Positions 41,412-50,927 of a stretch of DNA of 64,000 nucleotides are shown one piece after another. This stretch comes from Clostridia bacterium (lineage in GTDB: Bacteria > Bacillota > Clostridia > UMGS1883). The notes below the pieces were generated by a model, which was not told the origin of the DNA, ran no database searches, and saw only the letters and a program-made list of their open reading frames with translations. A program made the translations under genes and the position numbers. The stretch covers positions 90,954 to 154,953 of the forward strand of contig JAUNBL010000001.1 of NCBI GenBank assembly GCA_030527235.1, written 5' to 3'. Every line of letters starts with the position of its first letter. Position 1 is the stretch's first letter.

Positions 41412-41622
41412 GGAAGATGTAATTGAAATGGAAGGCACAGTTCTTGAATCGCTGCCCAACGCAATGTTTCAGGTAGAGCTTCTGAACGGGCACAGGATTT
41501 TAGCTCATATTTCAGGCAAGCTGAGGATGAATTATATTCGTATCCTGCCCGGCGACAAGGTTACGGTAGAGCTTTCTCCCTATGACCTTAAGCGCGGCAG
41601 AATAACTTGGCGTGCAAAATAA
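41404..41622 (+). CDS. infA: Translation initiation factor IF-1, 72 aa (TTG start)
   Basis: Binds the 30S A site during initiation. [20 protein letters not shown] and [20 protein letters not shown] match the family precisely, including length. The start codon is TTG with GGAGGAAGG upstream, inside the preceding gene. Confidence 0.97.
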   Translation: MSKEDVIEMEGTVLESLPNAMFQVELLNGHRILAHISGKLRMNYIRILPGDKVTVELSPYDLKRGRITWRAK

Positions 41623-41640
41623 AGCAAGGAGGTAATTTTG

Positions 41641-41754
41641 ATGAAGGTAAGGCCTTCGGTAAAACCCATTTGCGAAAAATGCAAAATCATCAAAAGAAAA
41701 GGCAAAATTATGATAATCTGCGAGAACCCCAAGCATAAGCAAAAACAAGGCTAA
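41641..41754 (+). CDS. rpmJ: Ribosomal protein L36, zinc type, 37 aa
   Basis: Smallest 50S protein. [20 protein letters not shown], then [12 protein letters not shown]: Cys11, Cys14, Cys27 and His32 form the zinc site. AAGGAGG precedes the ATG. The 151-nt gap to rpsM that follows has a weak 6-bp hairpin (41775-41793) and no obvious promoter. Confidence 0.97.
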   Translation: MKVRPSVKPICEKCKIIKRKGKIMIICENPKHKQKQG

Positions 41755-41905
41755 GCCAAACGCAGACGCGGCTGAAACGCTTATAGGGCGTTTGTTTGCA
41801 AGAGGCTGATTAATTGTAAGCAAAAAAGCGGTGTACGGCTTGAAAGAGAGCGCAGTGAGTGCTTTGTTTCAAGTTGGGAGTCTAAAGAAAGGATTGATTT
41901 ATTGT

Positions 41906-42274
41906 ATGGCAAGAATCGCCGGTGTTGATTTGCCCAGAGAAAAGCGTGTTGAGATTGGTCTCACATACGTTTACGGCATAGGCAGAAGCAGCGCTAATAA
42001 AATCCTTGCGGAGACGGGCGTTAATCCCGATACCCGAGTAAAGGATTTAACCGAAGAAGAATTGGCAAAGCTGCGCGACGCTATTGACAAAGAGTATACG
42101 GTTGAGGGTGACCTCCGCCGTGAGCGTGCTCTTGATATTAAGCGTCTTATCGAGATAGGCTGCTATCGCGGTATCCGTCACAGAAAGGGACTTCCCGTTC
42201 GTGGACAGAGAACTAAGACAAATGCCCGTACGAGAAAAGGTCCCAAGCGCACAATAGCTAACAAGAAGAAGTAA
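41906..42274 (+). CDS. rpsM: Ribosomal protein S13, 122 aa
   Basis: 30S head protein touching the P-site tRNA and 50S bridge. [20 protein letters not shown] and the C-terminal [20 protein letters not shown] are signatures. The ATG at 41906 follows AAAGGA; the in-frame start 75 nt upstream would add 25 unsupported residues. Confidence 0.97.
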   Translation: MARIAGVDLPREKRVEIGLTYVYGIGRSSANKILAETGVNPDTRVKDLTEEELAKLRDAIDKEYTVEGDLRRERALDIKRLIEIGCYRGIRHRKGLPVRGQRTKTNARTRKGPKRTIANKKK

Positions 42275-42287
42275 GGAGGAACGCGAT

Positions 42288-42683
42288 ATGGCTAAAACAG
42301 TAAAGCGTACTGTGCGCAAGCGCAAGGAGCGCAAGAATATTGAGCGCGGCGCAGCGCATATTCGCAGTACATTCAACAATACTATTGTCACAATGACAGA
42401 TGTTAATGGCAACGCGCTTTCGTGGGCTTCTGCGGGTGGTTTGGGATTCCGCGGCTCAAGGAAGAGCACGCCCTTTGCTGCTCAGATGGCGGCGGAAACT
42501 GCGGCAAAGGCTGCTATGGAGCACGGCCTGAAAGCAGTTGAGGTTTATGTAAAAGGGCCGGGAGCCGGTCGTGAAGCCGCTATTCGCGCGCTTCAGGCGG
42601 CAGGACTTGAAGTTAGCATGATAAAGGACGTTACGCCAATTCCGCATAACGGCTGCCGTCCGCCGAAGAGAAGAAGAGTTTGA
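42288..42683 (+). CDS. rpsK: Ribosomal protein S11, 131 aa
   Basis: 30S platform protein. [20 protein letters not shown], then [15 protein letters not shown] at the C terminus. Normal length. AAGGAGG precedes the ATG, 13 nt after rpsM. Confidence 0.98.
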   Translation: MAKTVKRTVRKRKERKNIERGAAHIRSTFNNTIVTMTDVNGNALSWASAGGLGFRGSRKSTPFAAQMAAETAAKAAMEHGLKAVEVYVKGPGAGREAAIRALQAAGLEVSMIKDVTPIPHNGCRPPKRRRV

Positions 42684-42698
42684 TGGAGGTGTACTAAT

Positions 42699-43325
42699 AT
42701 GGCTAGATATACTGGTGCGGTGTGCAAGCTTTGCCGCCGCGAAGGTCAGAAGCTTTTCCTCAAGGGCGACCGCTGCTATACAGATAAATGCGCTTTTGTC
42801 AAGAGGAGCTTTGCGCCCGGTCAGCACGGACAGGGCAGAAAAAAAGTTTCCGAGTACGGACTTCAGCTTCGTGAAAAGCAGAAGGTTAAGAGGTATTACG
42901 GAGTTTTAGAGAGCCAGTTTGCCAACTATTTTGAGATGGCGAACGCGCAAAAGGGAATTACGGGCGAGAACTTGCTCACAATTCTTGAGAGCCGGTTGGA
43001 CAATGTCGTTTACAAGGCAGGCTTCGCTTTTTCTCACGCAGAGGCGAGGCAGCTTGTCCGTCACGGGCATTTCACCGTTAACGGAAGCCGTGTAAACATT
43101 CCGTCTTATCTGGTAAAAGAGGGCGATGTTATTGCTATTGCCAACAAGAGCAAGTCTTCCGAGAAGATAAAGACCGTGCTTGAGAGTGCGGGCGGCAAGG
43201 TAGTGCCTGCATGGCTTGATGTAGATGCCGAGGCGGGTACCGTAAAAATCCTCAATCTTGCAAAGCGCGAGGACATTGACCTGCCCGTCAACGAAACTCT
43301 TATCGTCGAGTTGTACTCCAAGTAA
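42699..43325 (+). CDS. rpsD: Ribosomal protein S4, zinc type, 208 aa
   Basis: 30S assembly initiator. The N-terminal zinc knuckle CKLCRREG...CYTDKCAF is the Cys-containing form. The S4 RNA-binding domain is at [20 protein letters not shown]. Normal length. GGAGGTG precedes the ATG. Confidence 0.98.
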   Translation: MARYTGAVCKLCRREGQKLFLKGDRCYTDKCAFVKRSFAPGQHGQGRKKVSEYGLQLREKQKVKRYYGVLESQFANYFEMANAQKGITGENLLTILESRLDNVVYKAGFAFSHAEARQLVRHGHFTVNGSRVNIPSYLVKEGDVIAIANKSKSSEKIKTVLESAGGKVVPAWLDVDAEAGTVKILNLAKREDIDLPVNETLIVELYSK

Positions 43326-43375
43326 TACCCTATTCACTGTTTAATTAAATAAATAAGTAGGAGGGCTTATCTTTA

Positions 43376-44332
43376 ATGAATGATTTGAGATTTGAAAAGC
43401 CTCATCTTGAGAAAGTTGAGCTTTCGGAAGACGGTTCCTACGGAAAGTACACGGTAGCGCCGCTTCAGCGCGGCTACGGTACTACGCTTGGAAACTCGCT
43501 GCGCCGCATGATGCTCTCGTCGCTTGAGGGCGCGGCAGTAACCTCCATTAAGATTGACGGTGTTCTGCACGAGTTCTCCATAGTTCCCGGTGTTACGGAG
43601 GACATTTCGGAGATCGTACTCAACATTAAACAACTTATTATAAAGCTCCATTGCGACGGCCCCAAAACGGTATACATCGAAGCCGAAGGCGCCGGCGAGA
43701 TTTGTGCTCGCGATATAAAGGCAGATGCTGATGTGGAAATAATCAATCAGGATCTTCACATTGCGACACTTAATGAAGATGCGAAACTTTATATGGAGAT
43801 TACCATAGGAAAAGGCAGAGGCTACGTTTCTGCCGAGAGGAACAAGGCGATGGGTCAGCCCTTTATCGGCCTTATTCCGGTTGATTCCATTTACACCCCC
43901 GTACCCAAGGTGAATTACTATGTGGAGAACACCAGAGTGGGGCAAAATACGGATTATGACAAGCTTACAATTGAAGTCTGGACCAACGGTACAAAGACTG
44001 CGGACGAGGCGATAAGCCTTGCCGCGAAAATCATCAACGACCACCTTATGCTCTTTATTCAACTCACCGATGAGGCGATAAATATTGAAACTATGGTGGA
44101 GAAGGAAGAGACCAAGAAAGCCAAGGTTCTCGAGATGACCATTGAAGAGCTCGACCTTTCGGTTCGTTCTTACAACTGCCTCAAGCGCGCCGGTATAAAC
44201 ACCGTTGAGGATTTGACACAGCGCAAGGAAGAAGAGATGATGAAAGTCAGAAACCTCGGACGCAAGTCCCTTGACGAGGTTTGCAACAAACTGCAGGCGC
44301 TGGGTTTGTCCTTCGCGCCCGACGAAGACTAA
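43376..44332 (+). CDS. rpoA: RNA polymerase alpha subunit, 318 aa
   Basis: The N-terminal dimerisation and assembly domain ([20 protein letters not shown], the helix that nucleates assembly) and the C-terminal DNA- and activator-binding domain ([40 protein letters not shown]). Normal length. AGGAGGG precedes the ATG, 50 nt after rpsD. Confidence 0.98.
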   Translation: MNDLRFEKPHLEKVELSEDGSYGKYTVAPLQRGYGTTLGNSLRRMMLSSLEGAAVTSIKIDGVLHEFSIVPGVTEDISEIVLNIKQLIIKLHCDGPKTVYIEAEGAGEICARDIKADADVEIINQDLHIATLNEDAKLYMEITIGKGRGYVSAERNKAMGQPFIGLIPVDSIYTPVPKVNYYVENTRVGQNTDYDKLTIEVWTNGTKTADEAISLAAKIINDHLMLFIQLTDEAINIETMVEKEETKKAKVLEMTIEELDLSVRSYNCLKRAGINTVEDLTQRKEEEMMKVRNLGRKSLDEVCNKLQALGLSFAPDED

Positions 44333-44348
44333 AGAAGGAGGTAATCAC

Positions 44349-44693
44349 ATGCCCGGCACAAGAAAACTCGGACGCCCCACAGACCATAGAATGAGTATGC
44401 TTCGTGGTCAAGTCACGGCGCTCCTTGAGCATGGAAAAATTGAAACAACACTTACGCGTGCCAAAGAGGTTCGCTCCATAACCGAGAGAATGATTACGCT
44501 CGGTAAGAAGAACACTTTGCACACGAGAAGGCAGGCGCTTTCGTTCATCACAAAGGAGGATGTCGTCAAAAAGCTTTTTGACGAAATTTCTCCCAAGTAT
44601 GCCCAACGCGCCGGCGGGTACACAAGGATATTAAAGACAGGCGTTCGTCGCGGAGATGCTGCGCCGACGGCTATAATAGCCTTAGTAGATTAA
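44349..44693 (+). CDS. rplQ: Ribosomal protein L17, 114 aa
   Basis: 50S protein near the exit tunnel. [20 protein letters not shown] starts the protein, and [20 protein letters not shown] ends it. The ATG at 44349 follows AAGGAGG. It closes the superoperon just before a strong terminator. Confidence 0.98.
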   Translation: MPGTRKLGRPTDHRMSMLRGQVTALLEHGKIETTLTRAKEVRSITERMITLGKKNTLHTRRQALSFITKEDVVKKLFDEISPKYAQRAGGYTRILKTGVRRGDAAPTAIIALVD

Positions 44694-44696
44694 AAC

Positions 44697-44732
44697 AAAC
44701 GGCCGGCAGGTAAGCCGGCCGTTTCAATTTTG
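44697..44732 (+). terminator. Terminator of the ribosomal superoperon
   Basis: AAACGGCCGGC pairs perfectly with GCCGGCCGTTT (11 bp, 6-nt loop), followed by CAATTTTG. It begins 4 nt after the rplQ stop. Confidence 0.85.
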
Positions 44733-44742
44733 TGGAGTAGAT

Positions 44743-45555
44743 ATGAAAAAGCTGCTTATAACAGACCTTGATGGAACTCTTTATGACTGGCTGAACTTCT
44801 TTGTACCTTCATTTTACGCAATGGCAGACAGTGTTGCCAAAAAAACGCTTACTCCGATTGAAGAGGTACTTCGGGAATATAGGGAACTACATGTGAAATA
44901 CAAAAATGTGGAACACCCATATACCACATTGGAGCTGCCTTGTGTGAGGGAGCGTTTTGGAAATCTTTCGCGAGATGAGCTCAAAGAGCGCCTCAATGAT
45001 GCGTTTCATGCGTTCAATTCCATGCGAAAAAAAAAGCTTCGCCTGTTTGACGGGGCGGCGGAGACGCTGGAACGCTTAAAAGACGCATCTGTAACTATTG
45101 TAGGGTTTACTGAGTCTGGTGAAGAGAACGGTTACTACAGACTGCGAAAGCTCGGAATAGACCAATGCTTTGCAAAGGTTTATGTGTGGGACAGTTACTA
45201 TACAGCGCATCCTAAATCTCAAAAAACTGTGCGTTTGAATGTGAAAAAACCTTGCCCGGAAGTTTTGCACAGAATCTGCGAGAGCGAAGGCGTTGGTGTA
45301 AAGGATGCAATTTACTGCGGCGATAGTATGACAAAAGATATATACATGGCGCACTATGCCGACATGGAATGCATCAGAGTATGCTGCGCTAAAGAGAATG
45401 AGGACAGCTACGAGAAATTAAAGGCAATTTCACACTGGACGCGCCGCGACTACGAGGAGGAGGCAGAGCGGCGAATCTGCATTGAAAAAGAGCATATCGA
45501 ACCCGATTATGTGGTATACGATTTTGGACAGATAGAAAAAATAATTATTAAATAA
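44743..45555 (+). CDS. HAD-superfamily hydrolase, 270 aa
   Basis: Motif I DLDGTLYDW (nucleophile Asp8 and acid Asp10), motif II with GFTESG, a conserved Lys in HPKSQK, and motif IV CGDSMTKDI. A four-helix cap lies between motifs I and II, so a C1-cap phosphatase. Substrate unknown; the Trp in motif I (DWLNFF) and large cap suggest a small organic phosphate. GGAG precedes the ATG, 10 nt after the superoperon terminator, so some readthrough expression is possible. No promoter was seen. Confidence 0.88.
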   Translation: MKKLLITDLDGTLYDWLNFFVPSFYAMADSVAKKTLTPIEEVLREYRELHVKYKNVEHPYTTLELPCVRERFGNLSRDELKERLNDAFHAFNSMRKKKLRLFDGAAETLERLKDASVTIVGFTESGEENGYYRLRKLGIDQCFAKVYVWDSYYTAHPKSQKTVRLNVKKPCPEVLHRICESEGVGVKDAIYCGDSMTKDIYMAHYADMECIRVCCAKENEDSYEKLKAISHWTRRDYEEEAERRICIEKEHIEPDYVVYDFGQIEKIIIK

Positions 45556-45588
45556 AAGAACCAGCCGACCATTTTTCGGCTGGTTCTT
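45556..45588 (-). terminator. Shared terminator between convergent HAD and GGDEF genes
   Basis: A 13-bp perfect stem (AAGAACCAGCCGA, 45556-45568, with 45576-45588) and a 7-nt loop. T-rich sequence follows on the minus strand (TTATTT), so it best serves the GGDEF operon, but the stem can stop both transcripts. Confidence 0.8.
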
Positions 45589-45595
45589 GCTATTG

Positions 45596-47248
45596 CTATA
45601 TTGTTATTGGCTTATGCTTGTCCTTGTACATCTCCTCATCCGCACGGCGAAAAATATCGGCCACTGATGTATCCCCTTTCTCAAAACTCGCAAAGCCGCA
45701 GGCGATGCCGTCGGTAACGGGAGTGTTTTTAGGCGCGTTCTTTATTTCCGCTGCGAGCGCCTTGTAGTAGTCGCTGCAAGAAATGGGTTCTCCCAGCAGG
45801 AGTACGACAAATTCGTCTCCGCCTATGCGGTATACCGTGTGACCGGCAAAGACCGCACGGATTATTTTTGCGCAGTCTTTCAAAAGTACGTCACCCGCCT
45901 CATGACCAAAATGGTCATTTGTGCGCTTGAGTCCGTTTATGTCTAAAACGGCAACAGTTAGCCTCCGTAAATCTTCCGGCTTTCTCTCAATAGCCGCCGC
46001 AATTTGATTGTACGCGGCTTTATTGGATAATCCGGTAAGAGCATCGGAATATGCCATCTCGCGCAAAATAGAGGCTCTGGTGTTCTCCGCTATGATACGC
46101 TTAAAACTGACGATTAGGCGAATGAGAAGTATGAAAATGAAAACGATGATAAAGGCTCGGACATATCTGATTTCGGACGCGAGATGAAACAGTATTGACA
46201 GCGCATCAAGCATACCGCCGGCGAGGGGGATTAACATTGAAAAGAAAAGGAATTTGGCTCCGGGTTTTTTGAGGACAAACGCCTCATATACCGTGATAAA
46301 CAGAATTGTCAGTCCCGTTATCAAAAGCATGATGAAAAAAACTGGAACAGTGCCGTAAAAATCAACCACACCAGAGAGCTGAAGCGCCAGCGCAGTTAAA
46401 ATATAAACACAGTCGAGCGCGGCCACACCGTAGGCAAACTTTGAAAACTGAGCCTTTACAGAGGTGACTACATATAGCAGAGTAAGCGGCAGCAAAAACG
46501 ACAAAAGCGTCATGTCAAGAATATTGTTGGAGACGGGCAGCGGAAACAGAAAACTCATATAATTAAAATCGATTAAAAACCACCCGCCAAAGTAAATGAA
46601 CATAAGCGAAAGATATATGCCCGACAGGAAGCGTGTTTTCATAATCCAAAGTAAAACTGTCGTAATGAGCATGAAAAGCCCTGTCAGAAGAACGGTTATA
46701 GAAATAATTATCGAAACGGTATGCTCGTTGAGTATTTTTGTAATGAGCTGCTGTGTGCTGCCGAAATGCAGTGTTGATAAAAAGGAATCAAAAGCGCTGG
46801 AGCGAAAAGAATAAATATTTTCAATACGCACAGTAACGGTATCTGTCGCAGAAATCCCGCCGGAAACAAACCCGTCCCAGTAGTTCCCGCCGGAGCTGCT
46901 GAACGGAGGTGAGGGCACAGAGGCGTATACTTCTTCATCGTTTACGCAAATTGTAATATTTGCGTTGTCAACACGAAAAACCACATGCATTCCGGAGGGG
47001 ATATCCTGTGTGAAATTCCCGTTTATCACCATAACCGGTTCGGTTGATATAATTTGCGAGCCGCTTGTAAGAGCAAAAGTTTCGTTTTCATTGTTCATAC
47101 GATATGTTCCGACAACGGCAACATGCTCCAGAGCGTCAAACGAATGTGAAAGCGGCGCCTCGGAGGTGTATGACACGCAAAGAAATACGGCGGAAGCAAT
47201 TACAGAAACCGTAAGAAGAGCTCCTATAATTTTATCGGAAATAGACAT
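45596..47248 (-). CDS. Membrane sensor diguanylate cyclase (GGDEF), 550 aa
   Basis: One N-terminal helix (9-28), an extracytoplasmic beta-rich domain (about 40-165), seven or so membrane helices (about 175-375), then a GGDEF domain (385-545) with DALTGLSNKAAYNQI, DINGLKRTNDHFGHEAGDVL and an intact RIGGDEFVVLL active site. It should make cyclic di-GMP in response to an external cue. The inhibitory RxxD site normally five residues before GGDEF is absent (FAGH instead). The layout resembles 7TMR-DISM receptors. GAGGTGA precedes the ATG, 26 nt after the ABC exporter genes, so they form one operon. Confidence 0.9.
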   Translation of the reverse strand: MSISDKIIGALLTVSVIASAVFLCVSYTSEAPLSHSFDALEHVAVVGTYRMNNENETFALTSGSQIISTEPVMVINGNFTQDIPSGMHVVFRVDNANITICVNDEEVYASVPSPPFSSSGGNYWDGFVSGGISATDTVTVRIENIYSFRSSAFDSFLSTLHFGSTQQLITKILNEHTVSIIISITVLLTGLFMLITTVLLWIMKTRFLSGIYLSLMFIYFGGWFLIDFNYMSFLFPLPVSNNILDMTLLSFLLPLTLLYVVTSVKAQFSKFAYGVAALDCVYILTALALQLSGVVDFYGTVPVFFIMLLITGLTILFITVYEAFVLKKPGAKFLFFSMLIPLAGGMLDALSILFHLASEIRYVRAFIIVFIFILLIRLIVSFKRIIAENTRASILREMAYSDALTGLSNKAAYNQIAAAIERKPEDLRRLTVAVLDINGLKRTNDHFGHEAGDVLLKDCAKIIRAVFAGHTVYRIGGDEFVVLLLGEPISCSDYYKALAAEIKNAPKNTPVTDGIACGFASFEKGDTSVADIFRRADEEMYKDKHKPITI

Positions 47249-47274
47249 GGCGAATCACCTCGTTGTCAAAAAAC

Positions 47275-49062
47275 CTATTGCGACAATTCGTATTGTGCCG
47301 TATAGAGCTTAAAATAATGACCTTTTGGTGACATAAGCTCCTCATGTGAACCATCTTCAAGAATTTTCCTGTCGCTTACATACATTATTCGGTCGGCATT
47401 CTTAATTGTTGAAAGACGATGAGCTATAATAAAGCTTGTGCGGCCGACAAGTAGCCGTGCGAGCCCTTCTTGCAGTGCGCGCTCTGTGCAAGTGTCAATA
47501 GAGGCGGTTGCCTCATCAAGAATAAGTATTTTAGGGTTTGCCAAAAGAGCGCGTGCAAAGCTTATAAGCTGGCGCTGACCTACGCTCAGGCGCGTACCGC
47601 GCTCGTTAACTTCTGTCATATACGAATCCGGCAAAGTTGATATAAAGTCATGCGCGCAAACAGCCTTTGCCGCAGCTATACACTCATCATCCGATGCATC
47701 TGGGCGTCCATACCGTATATTCTCCATAACCGTACCGGAAAAGATAAAGGTGTCTTGCAGCATAACGCCCATCTGCGAGCGGAGTGAGTGCAAAGTCACA
47801 GCGGAGATGTCAATATCGTCTATCAGAATCTGTCCTTCCAAAATGTTGTAAAAACGCGAAAGAAGGTTGATTATCGTAGTCTTGCCGGCGCCAGTGGGGC
47901 CTACAAGGGCGACGGTTTTGCCGCAGTCAACATGGAAGGATACGTTTTCCAGGACATTTTCGCCTTCCTCATATGCAAACGTAACATTCTTGAAGTCCAC
48001 ACTGCCATTAAGAGGAGGCATTATAACCGCATCTTCACGGTCAAACACGGTAATGGGCGTGTCAAGCGTTTCAAATATGCGCTCTACATACGCTGCCGCC
48101 GTCATGAGTGAATTGTAAAAGTTGCAGAGGTTCAAAACCGGCGTCCAGAACATACTCACGTATCCGGCAAAAGCTACAATAGTACCTACCGACATGCTTT
48201 TTTGCGCCATGAGCGCCGCTCCTGCCAGGAAAACCGCTGCCGTGGAGATAGTGGAAATAGTCTCGACCATCGGCCAGTTGCATATATCTATGATTTTTGC
48301 CGCCATAAAAGACTTACGTACGTTTTCGCACTGAGCGGCGAAAATTTTTTGGTTTTCTTTCTCCCTGGCAAAGGACTGCGTCACCTTTATCCCGCAAATG
48401 CTTTCATGGATATACGCGTTAAGATTTGACTGCTTTGCGCTGTATAGCTGCCAAACGCGGCGCTGCTTATCTTTGAAGAAAAACAGTATTACCCCAAAAA
48501 CAGCGACTCCGCACAGGCAAAGCAGTGTCAGCTCGATGCTGAGCGTGAACATAAAGACAAGAATAACCAGTACCGTAAAGGAGTCAGTGATAAGGTTGAT
48601 AAGCCCTGTTGAAAGCAGATTAGAAAGTGCGTTTACGTAGTTTATAACGCGTACGAGAATTTTTCCGTGCGGGCGCGAGTCATAGTACGAAAACGGCAGC
48701 AGCTGCAAGTGTGCGAACAAGTCCTCGCGCAAAGAAGCTATAATCCCGTTTCCGGCAATGCTCATGGCGCGGATGCGGAACTTGACGATAATGGCGTTCA
48801 AAACGTATATCGCCAAAAGCAATCCACCCAAAACGACAAGCCGCAAAAGTTCTTTGTTTGGAATGCACTCGTCTATCGCAGCGCGTGTGATGTAAGGCGA
48901 GAGCATATTAAGCATACTTGTAAGAAGCATAAGCGACAGAGTTATGAGCATAATTTTTCTGTAAGGAAGTACATACTTTGACAGCCGCTTTATCTGAGAA
49001 AAGCTAAAGCGTCCTTCCAGCGCCTCGTCAACGTCAAACTTATTTCGTGCCAACGCGCTCAC
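47275..49062 (-). CDS. ABC exporter, catalytically complete half, 595 aa
   Basis: Type IV ABC exporter: six membrane helices (about 20-310), then an ATPase with Walker A GPTGAGKTTIINLL, signature LSVGQRQLISFARALL, Walker B ILILDEATASID with the catalytic Glu, and the His switch IAHRLSTI. LSVGQ departs from LSGGQ. The start is near a GTG at 49062 or TTG at 49053 beside AAAGGAAGG; the ORF extends farther upstream inside the partner gene without a site. It overlaps the end of the partner by about 20 nt. Works as a heterodimer with the neighbour; the substrate (drug, lipid or peptide) is unknown. Confidence 0.9.
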   Translation of the reverse strand: MSALARNKFDVDEALEGRFSFSQIKRLSKYVLPYRKIMLITLSLMLLTSMLNMLSPYITRAAIDECIPNKELLRLVVLGGLLLAIYVLNAIIVKFRIRAMSIAGNGIIASLREDLFAHLQLLPFSYYDSRPHGKILVRVINYVNALSNLLSTGLINLITDSFTVLVILVFMFTLSIELTLLCLCGVAVFGVILFFFKDKQRRVWQLYSAKQSNLNAYIHESICGIKVTQSFAREKENQKIFAAQCENVRKSFMAAKIIDICNWPMVETISTISTAAVFLAGAALMAQKSMSVGTIVAFAGYVSMFWTPVLNLCNFYNSLMTAAAYVERIFETLDTPITVFDREDAVIMPPLNGSVDFKNVTFAYEEGENVLENVSFHVDCGKTVALVGPTGAGKTTIINLLSRFYNILEGQILIDDIDISAVTLHSLRSQMGVMLQDTFIFSGTVMENIRYGRPDASDDECIAAAKAVCAHDFISTLPDSYMTEVNERGTRLSVGQRQLISFARALLANPKILILDEATASIDTCTERALQEGLARLLVGRTSFIIAHRLSTIKNADRIMYVSDRKILEDGSHEELMSPKGHYFKLYTAQYELSQ

Positions 49063-50794
49063 CTTCCTTTCTGTCAAAGGAGCCGTACTGGTTCTCAAAG
49101 ACCTCGCGATAAAGCCCGTCTTCTGAAAGCAGCTCGCTATGTGTACCACGCTGGACAATTCGCCCGGCGTCCAAGACAAGAATCAAATCCGCGTCCTTAA
49201 CGGCACTTATGCGATGGGCAATTATAAAAGTAGTGCGGTCTTTTGAAAAATGGCGCAGTGTTTGCTGTATGTAGTGCTCGGTTTCTATATCCACGCTTGA
49301 AGTGGTATCGTCCAAAATCAAAATGGACGGAGTATGGAGCAATGCCCGCGCAAGTGCGATGCGCTGCTTTTGCCCTCCCGAGAGGCCTACGCCGCGCTCG
49401 CCTATGATGGTGTCATAGCCCTGAGGCATCTGTTTAATGAACTCGTCGGCATCTGCGGCTACGGCCGCGCGGCGGACGGAATCCATGTCGGCGTCCGGCG
49501 CGCCATACGCAATGTTGCCCTCAATGGTATCTGAAAACAAGAAAATATCCTGCATCGCAATGGAAATGTTTTGGCGCAGTCTGCGCAGGTTGTAATCCCG
49601 TATATCCACATTGTCAATCAGCACGCTGCCCTCTGTCGCATCGTAAAAGCGGCATATCAGGTTGACCAGCGAACTCTTTCCGCTTCCGGTCGCGCCTAAA
49701 ATCGCCACGGTCTTGCCTACGGGCGCGACAAAGGAAATATCGCTGAGAACTGCTTTATCACCATAAGAGAAGGATACGGAACGAAATTCCACCTTACCTT
49801 CTATATGCTCCTTGCACAGCGAGCCTTCTTTAGTATAAATGTGCGGCCGCTCGTTCATGAATTCACTTACCTTTGACGCGCACGCCATTGTGTTTTGGGT
49901 ATCGTTGATAAGCCAGCCCACATTGCGCATGGGAGAGTTTAACGCCCACGACATAGTATTAAATGTAACAAATTCGCCTATGGTCATATTATTTGTGATA
50001 ACGAGATAACCTCCCAGAACAAGCACAACAACGTTAAGCGAACTTGCGAGAGAGTCAAGGTAGGGAATGAACTTCTGCCATATGCGAGACGACTTGAGCG
50101 ACGCTTCCTTATAACGCTCGTTTGCCTCGCGAAATTTTCCCATTTCAAAATCTTCGCGCGCAAAAGCTTTTACAACGCGGTTCCCCGATATGTTCTCCTG
50201 TACAACGGTATTAAGACGAGAAAGGCTGTTTCGCACATCGCGGAAAGCGGGGCCGACGCTCTTGCCGAGACTTACCGCAAAAAAGGCAATAAATGGCGTA
50301 ATCAAAAGCATCGCAAGCGTAAGATGCCAGTTTATGGTACATAGAATCACAACCGCTGAAACAAACAGAGCGGCGTTTTCAAAAACTCCGTTCGAGACCC
50401 ATGCCACAAAATGGCGTATACTTTCAATATCGGACGACATGCGCGTCATAATATCTCCGGTTCGGTTGTGGTCAAAAAAGTCAAAATCAAGGCTGCACAT
50501 ACGATTGTAAAGGTCTGTGCGAATGGAATATACGACACGCTGGGAAGTGCCTTCCAAAATGTAATGGTCGGTTACTCTGAATACGTCCTTCAAAAGGACT
50601 GATCCGACTAAGAGAGCGCACAGCCAAATCAGCAGCTCTGCTTTTTGCTGATCAAACACCTCATCGATAATTTTGCCTAAAACATACGGGCGAAAATTAC
50701 TCAAAAGAGTGCTTCCGAGCGTAAGCGTAAACGCAAAAAGCAATCTGAAACGATACTTTTTTATGTATGTGAAAATCCATTTCATTACAGCCAC
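49040..50794 (-). CDS. ABC exporter, degenerate-site half, 584 aa
   Basis: Six membrane helices plus ATPase: Walker A GATGSGKSSLVNLI, canonical signature LSGGQKQRIALARALL, but Walker B reads ILILDDTTSSVD, with Asp replacing the catalytic Glu. This pairs with the LSVGQ of its partner to give one degenerate and one working ATP site, as in TM287/288 and BmrCD. A GTG at 50794 fits GGAAG 8 nt upstream better than the other starts. First gene of the exporter-GGDEF operon, with a clear promoter upstream. Substrate unknown. Confidence 0.9.
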   Translation of the reverse strand: MAVMKWIFTYIKKYRFRLLFAFTLTLGSTLLSNFRPYVLGKIIDEVFDQQKAELLIWLCALLVGSVLLKDVFRVTDHYILEGTSQRVVYSIRTDLYNRMCSLDFDFFDHNRTGDIMTRMSSDIESIRHFVAWVSNGVFENAALFVSAVVILCTINWHLTLAMLLITPFIAFFAVSLGKSVGPAFRDVRNSLSRLNTVVQENISGNRVVKAFAREDFEMGKFREANERYKEASLKSSRIWQKFIPYLDSLASSLNVVVLVLGGYLVITNNMTIGEFVTFNTMSWALNSPMRNVGWLINDTQNTMACASKVSEFMNERPHIYTKEGSLCKEHIEGKVEFRSVSFSYGDKAVLSDISFVAPVGKTVAILGATGSGKSSLVNLICRFYDATEGSVLIDNVDIRDYNLRRLRQNISIAMQDIFLFSDTIEGNIAYGAPDADMDSVRRAAVAADADEFIKQMPQGYDTIIGERGVGLSGGQKQRIALARALLHTPSILILDDTTSSVDIETEHYIQQTLRHFSKDRTTFIIAHRISAVKDADLILVLDAGRIVQRGTHSELLSEDGLYREVFENQYGSFDRKEGERVGTK

Positions 50795-50828
50795 AGATAT
50801 CACTTCCCACGGCAAAATTACAGTAAAC

Positions 50829-50856
50829 AGTATAGCAGGTTTTCACATAAAGTCAA
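50829..50856 (-). promoter_or_regulatory. Promoter of the ABC exporter-GGDEF operon
   Basis: Minus strand: -35 TTGACT (50851-50856), 16-bp spacer, extended -10 TGCTATACT (-10 hexamer 50829-50834), about 35 nt before the first start codon. Confidence 0.75.
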
Positions 50857-50879
50857 TCGCAAAGTTTGATATTTTGAAG

Positions 50880-50917
50880 AAAAAATCGGGGGCTTAAAAC
50901 CATAGGCTTAGCCCCCG
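50880..50917 (-). terminator. Terminator of the topoisomerase gene
   Basis: On the minus strand CGGGGGCT pairs with AGCCCCCG (8 bp, mostly G-C) around a 15-nt loop, followed by ATTTTTT. It begins about 10 nt after the topoisomerase stop codon. Confidence 0.85.
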
Positions 50918-50927
50918 AAAATCATCT

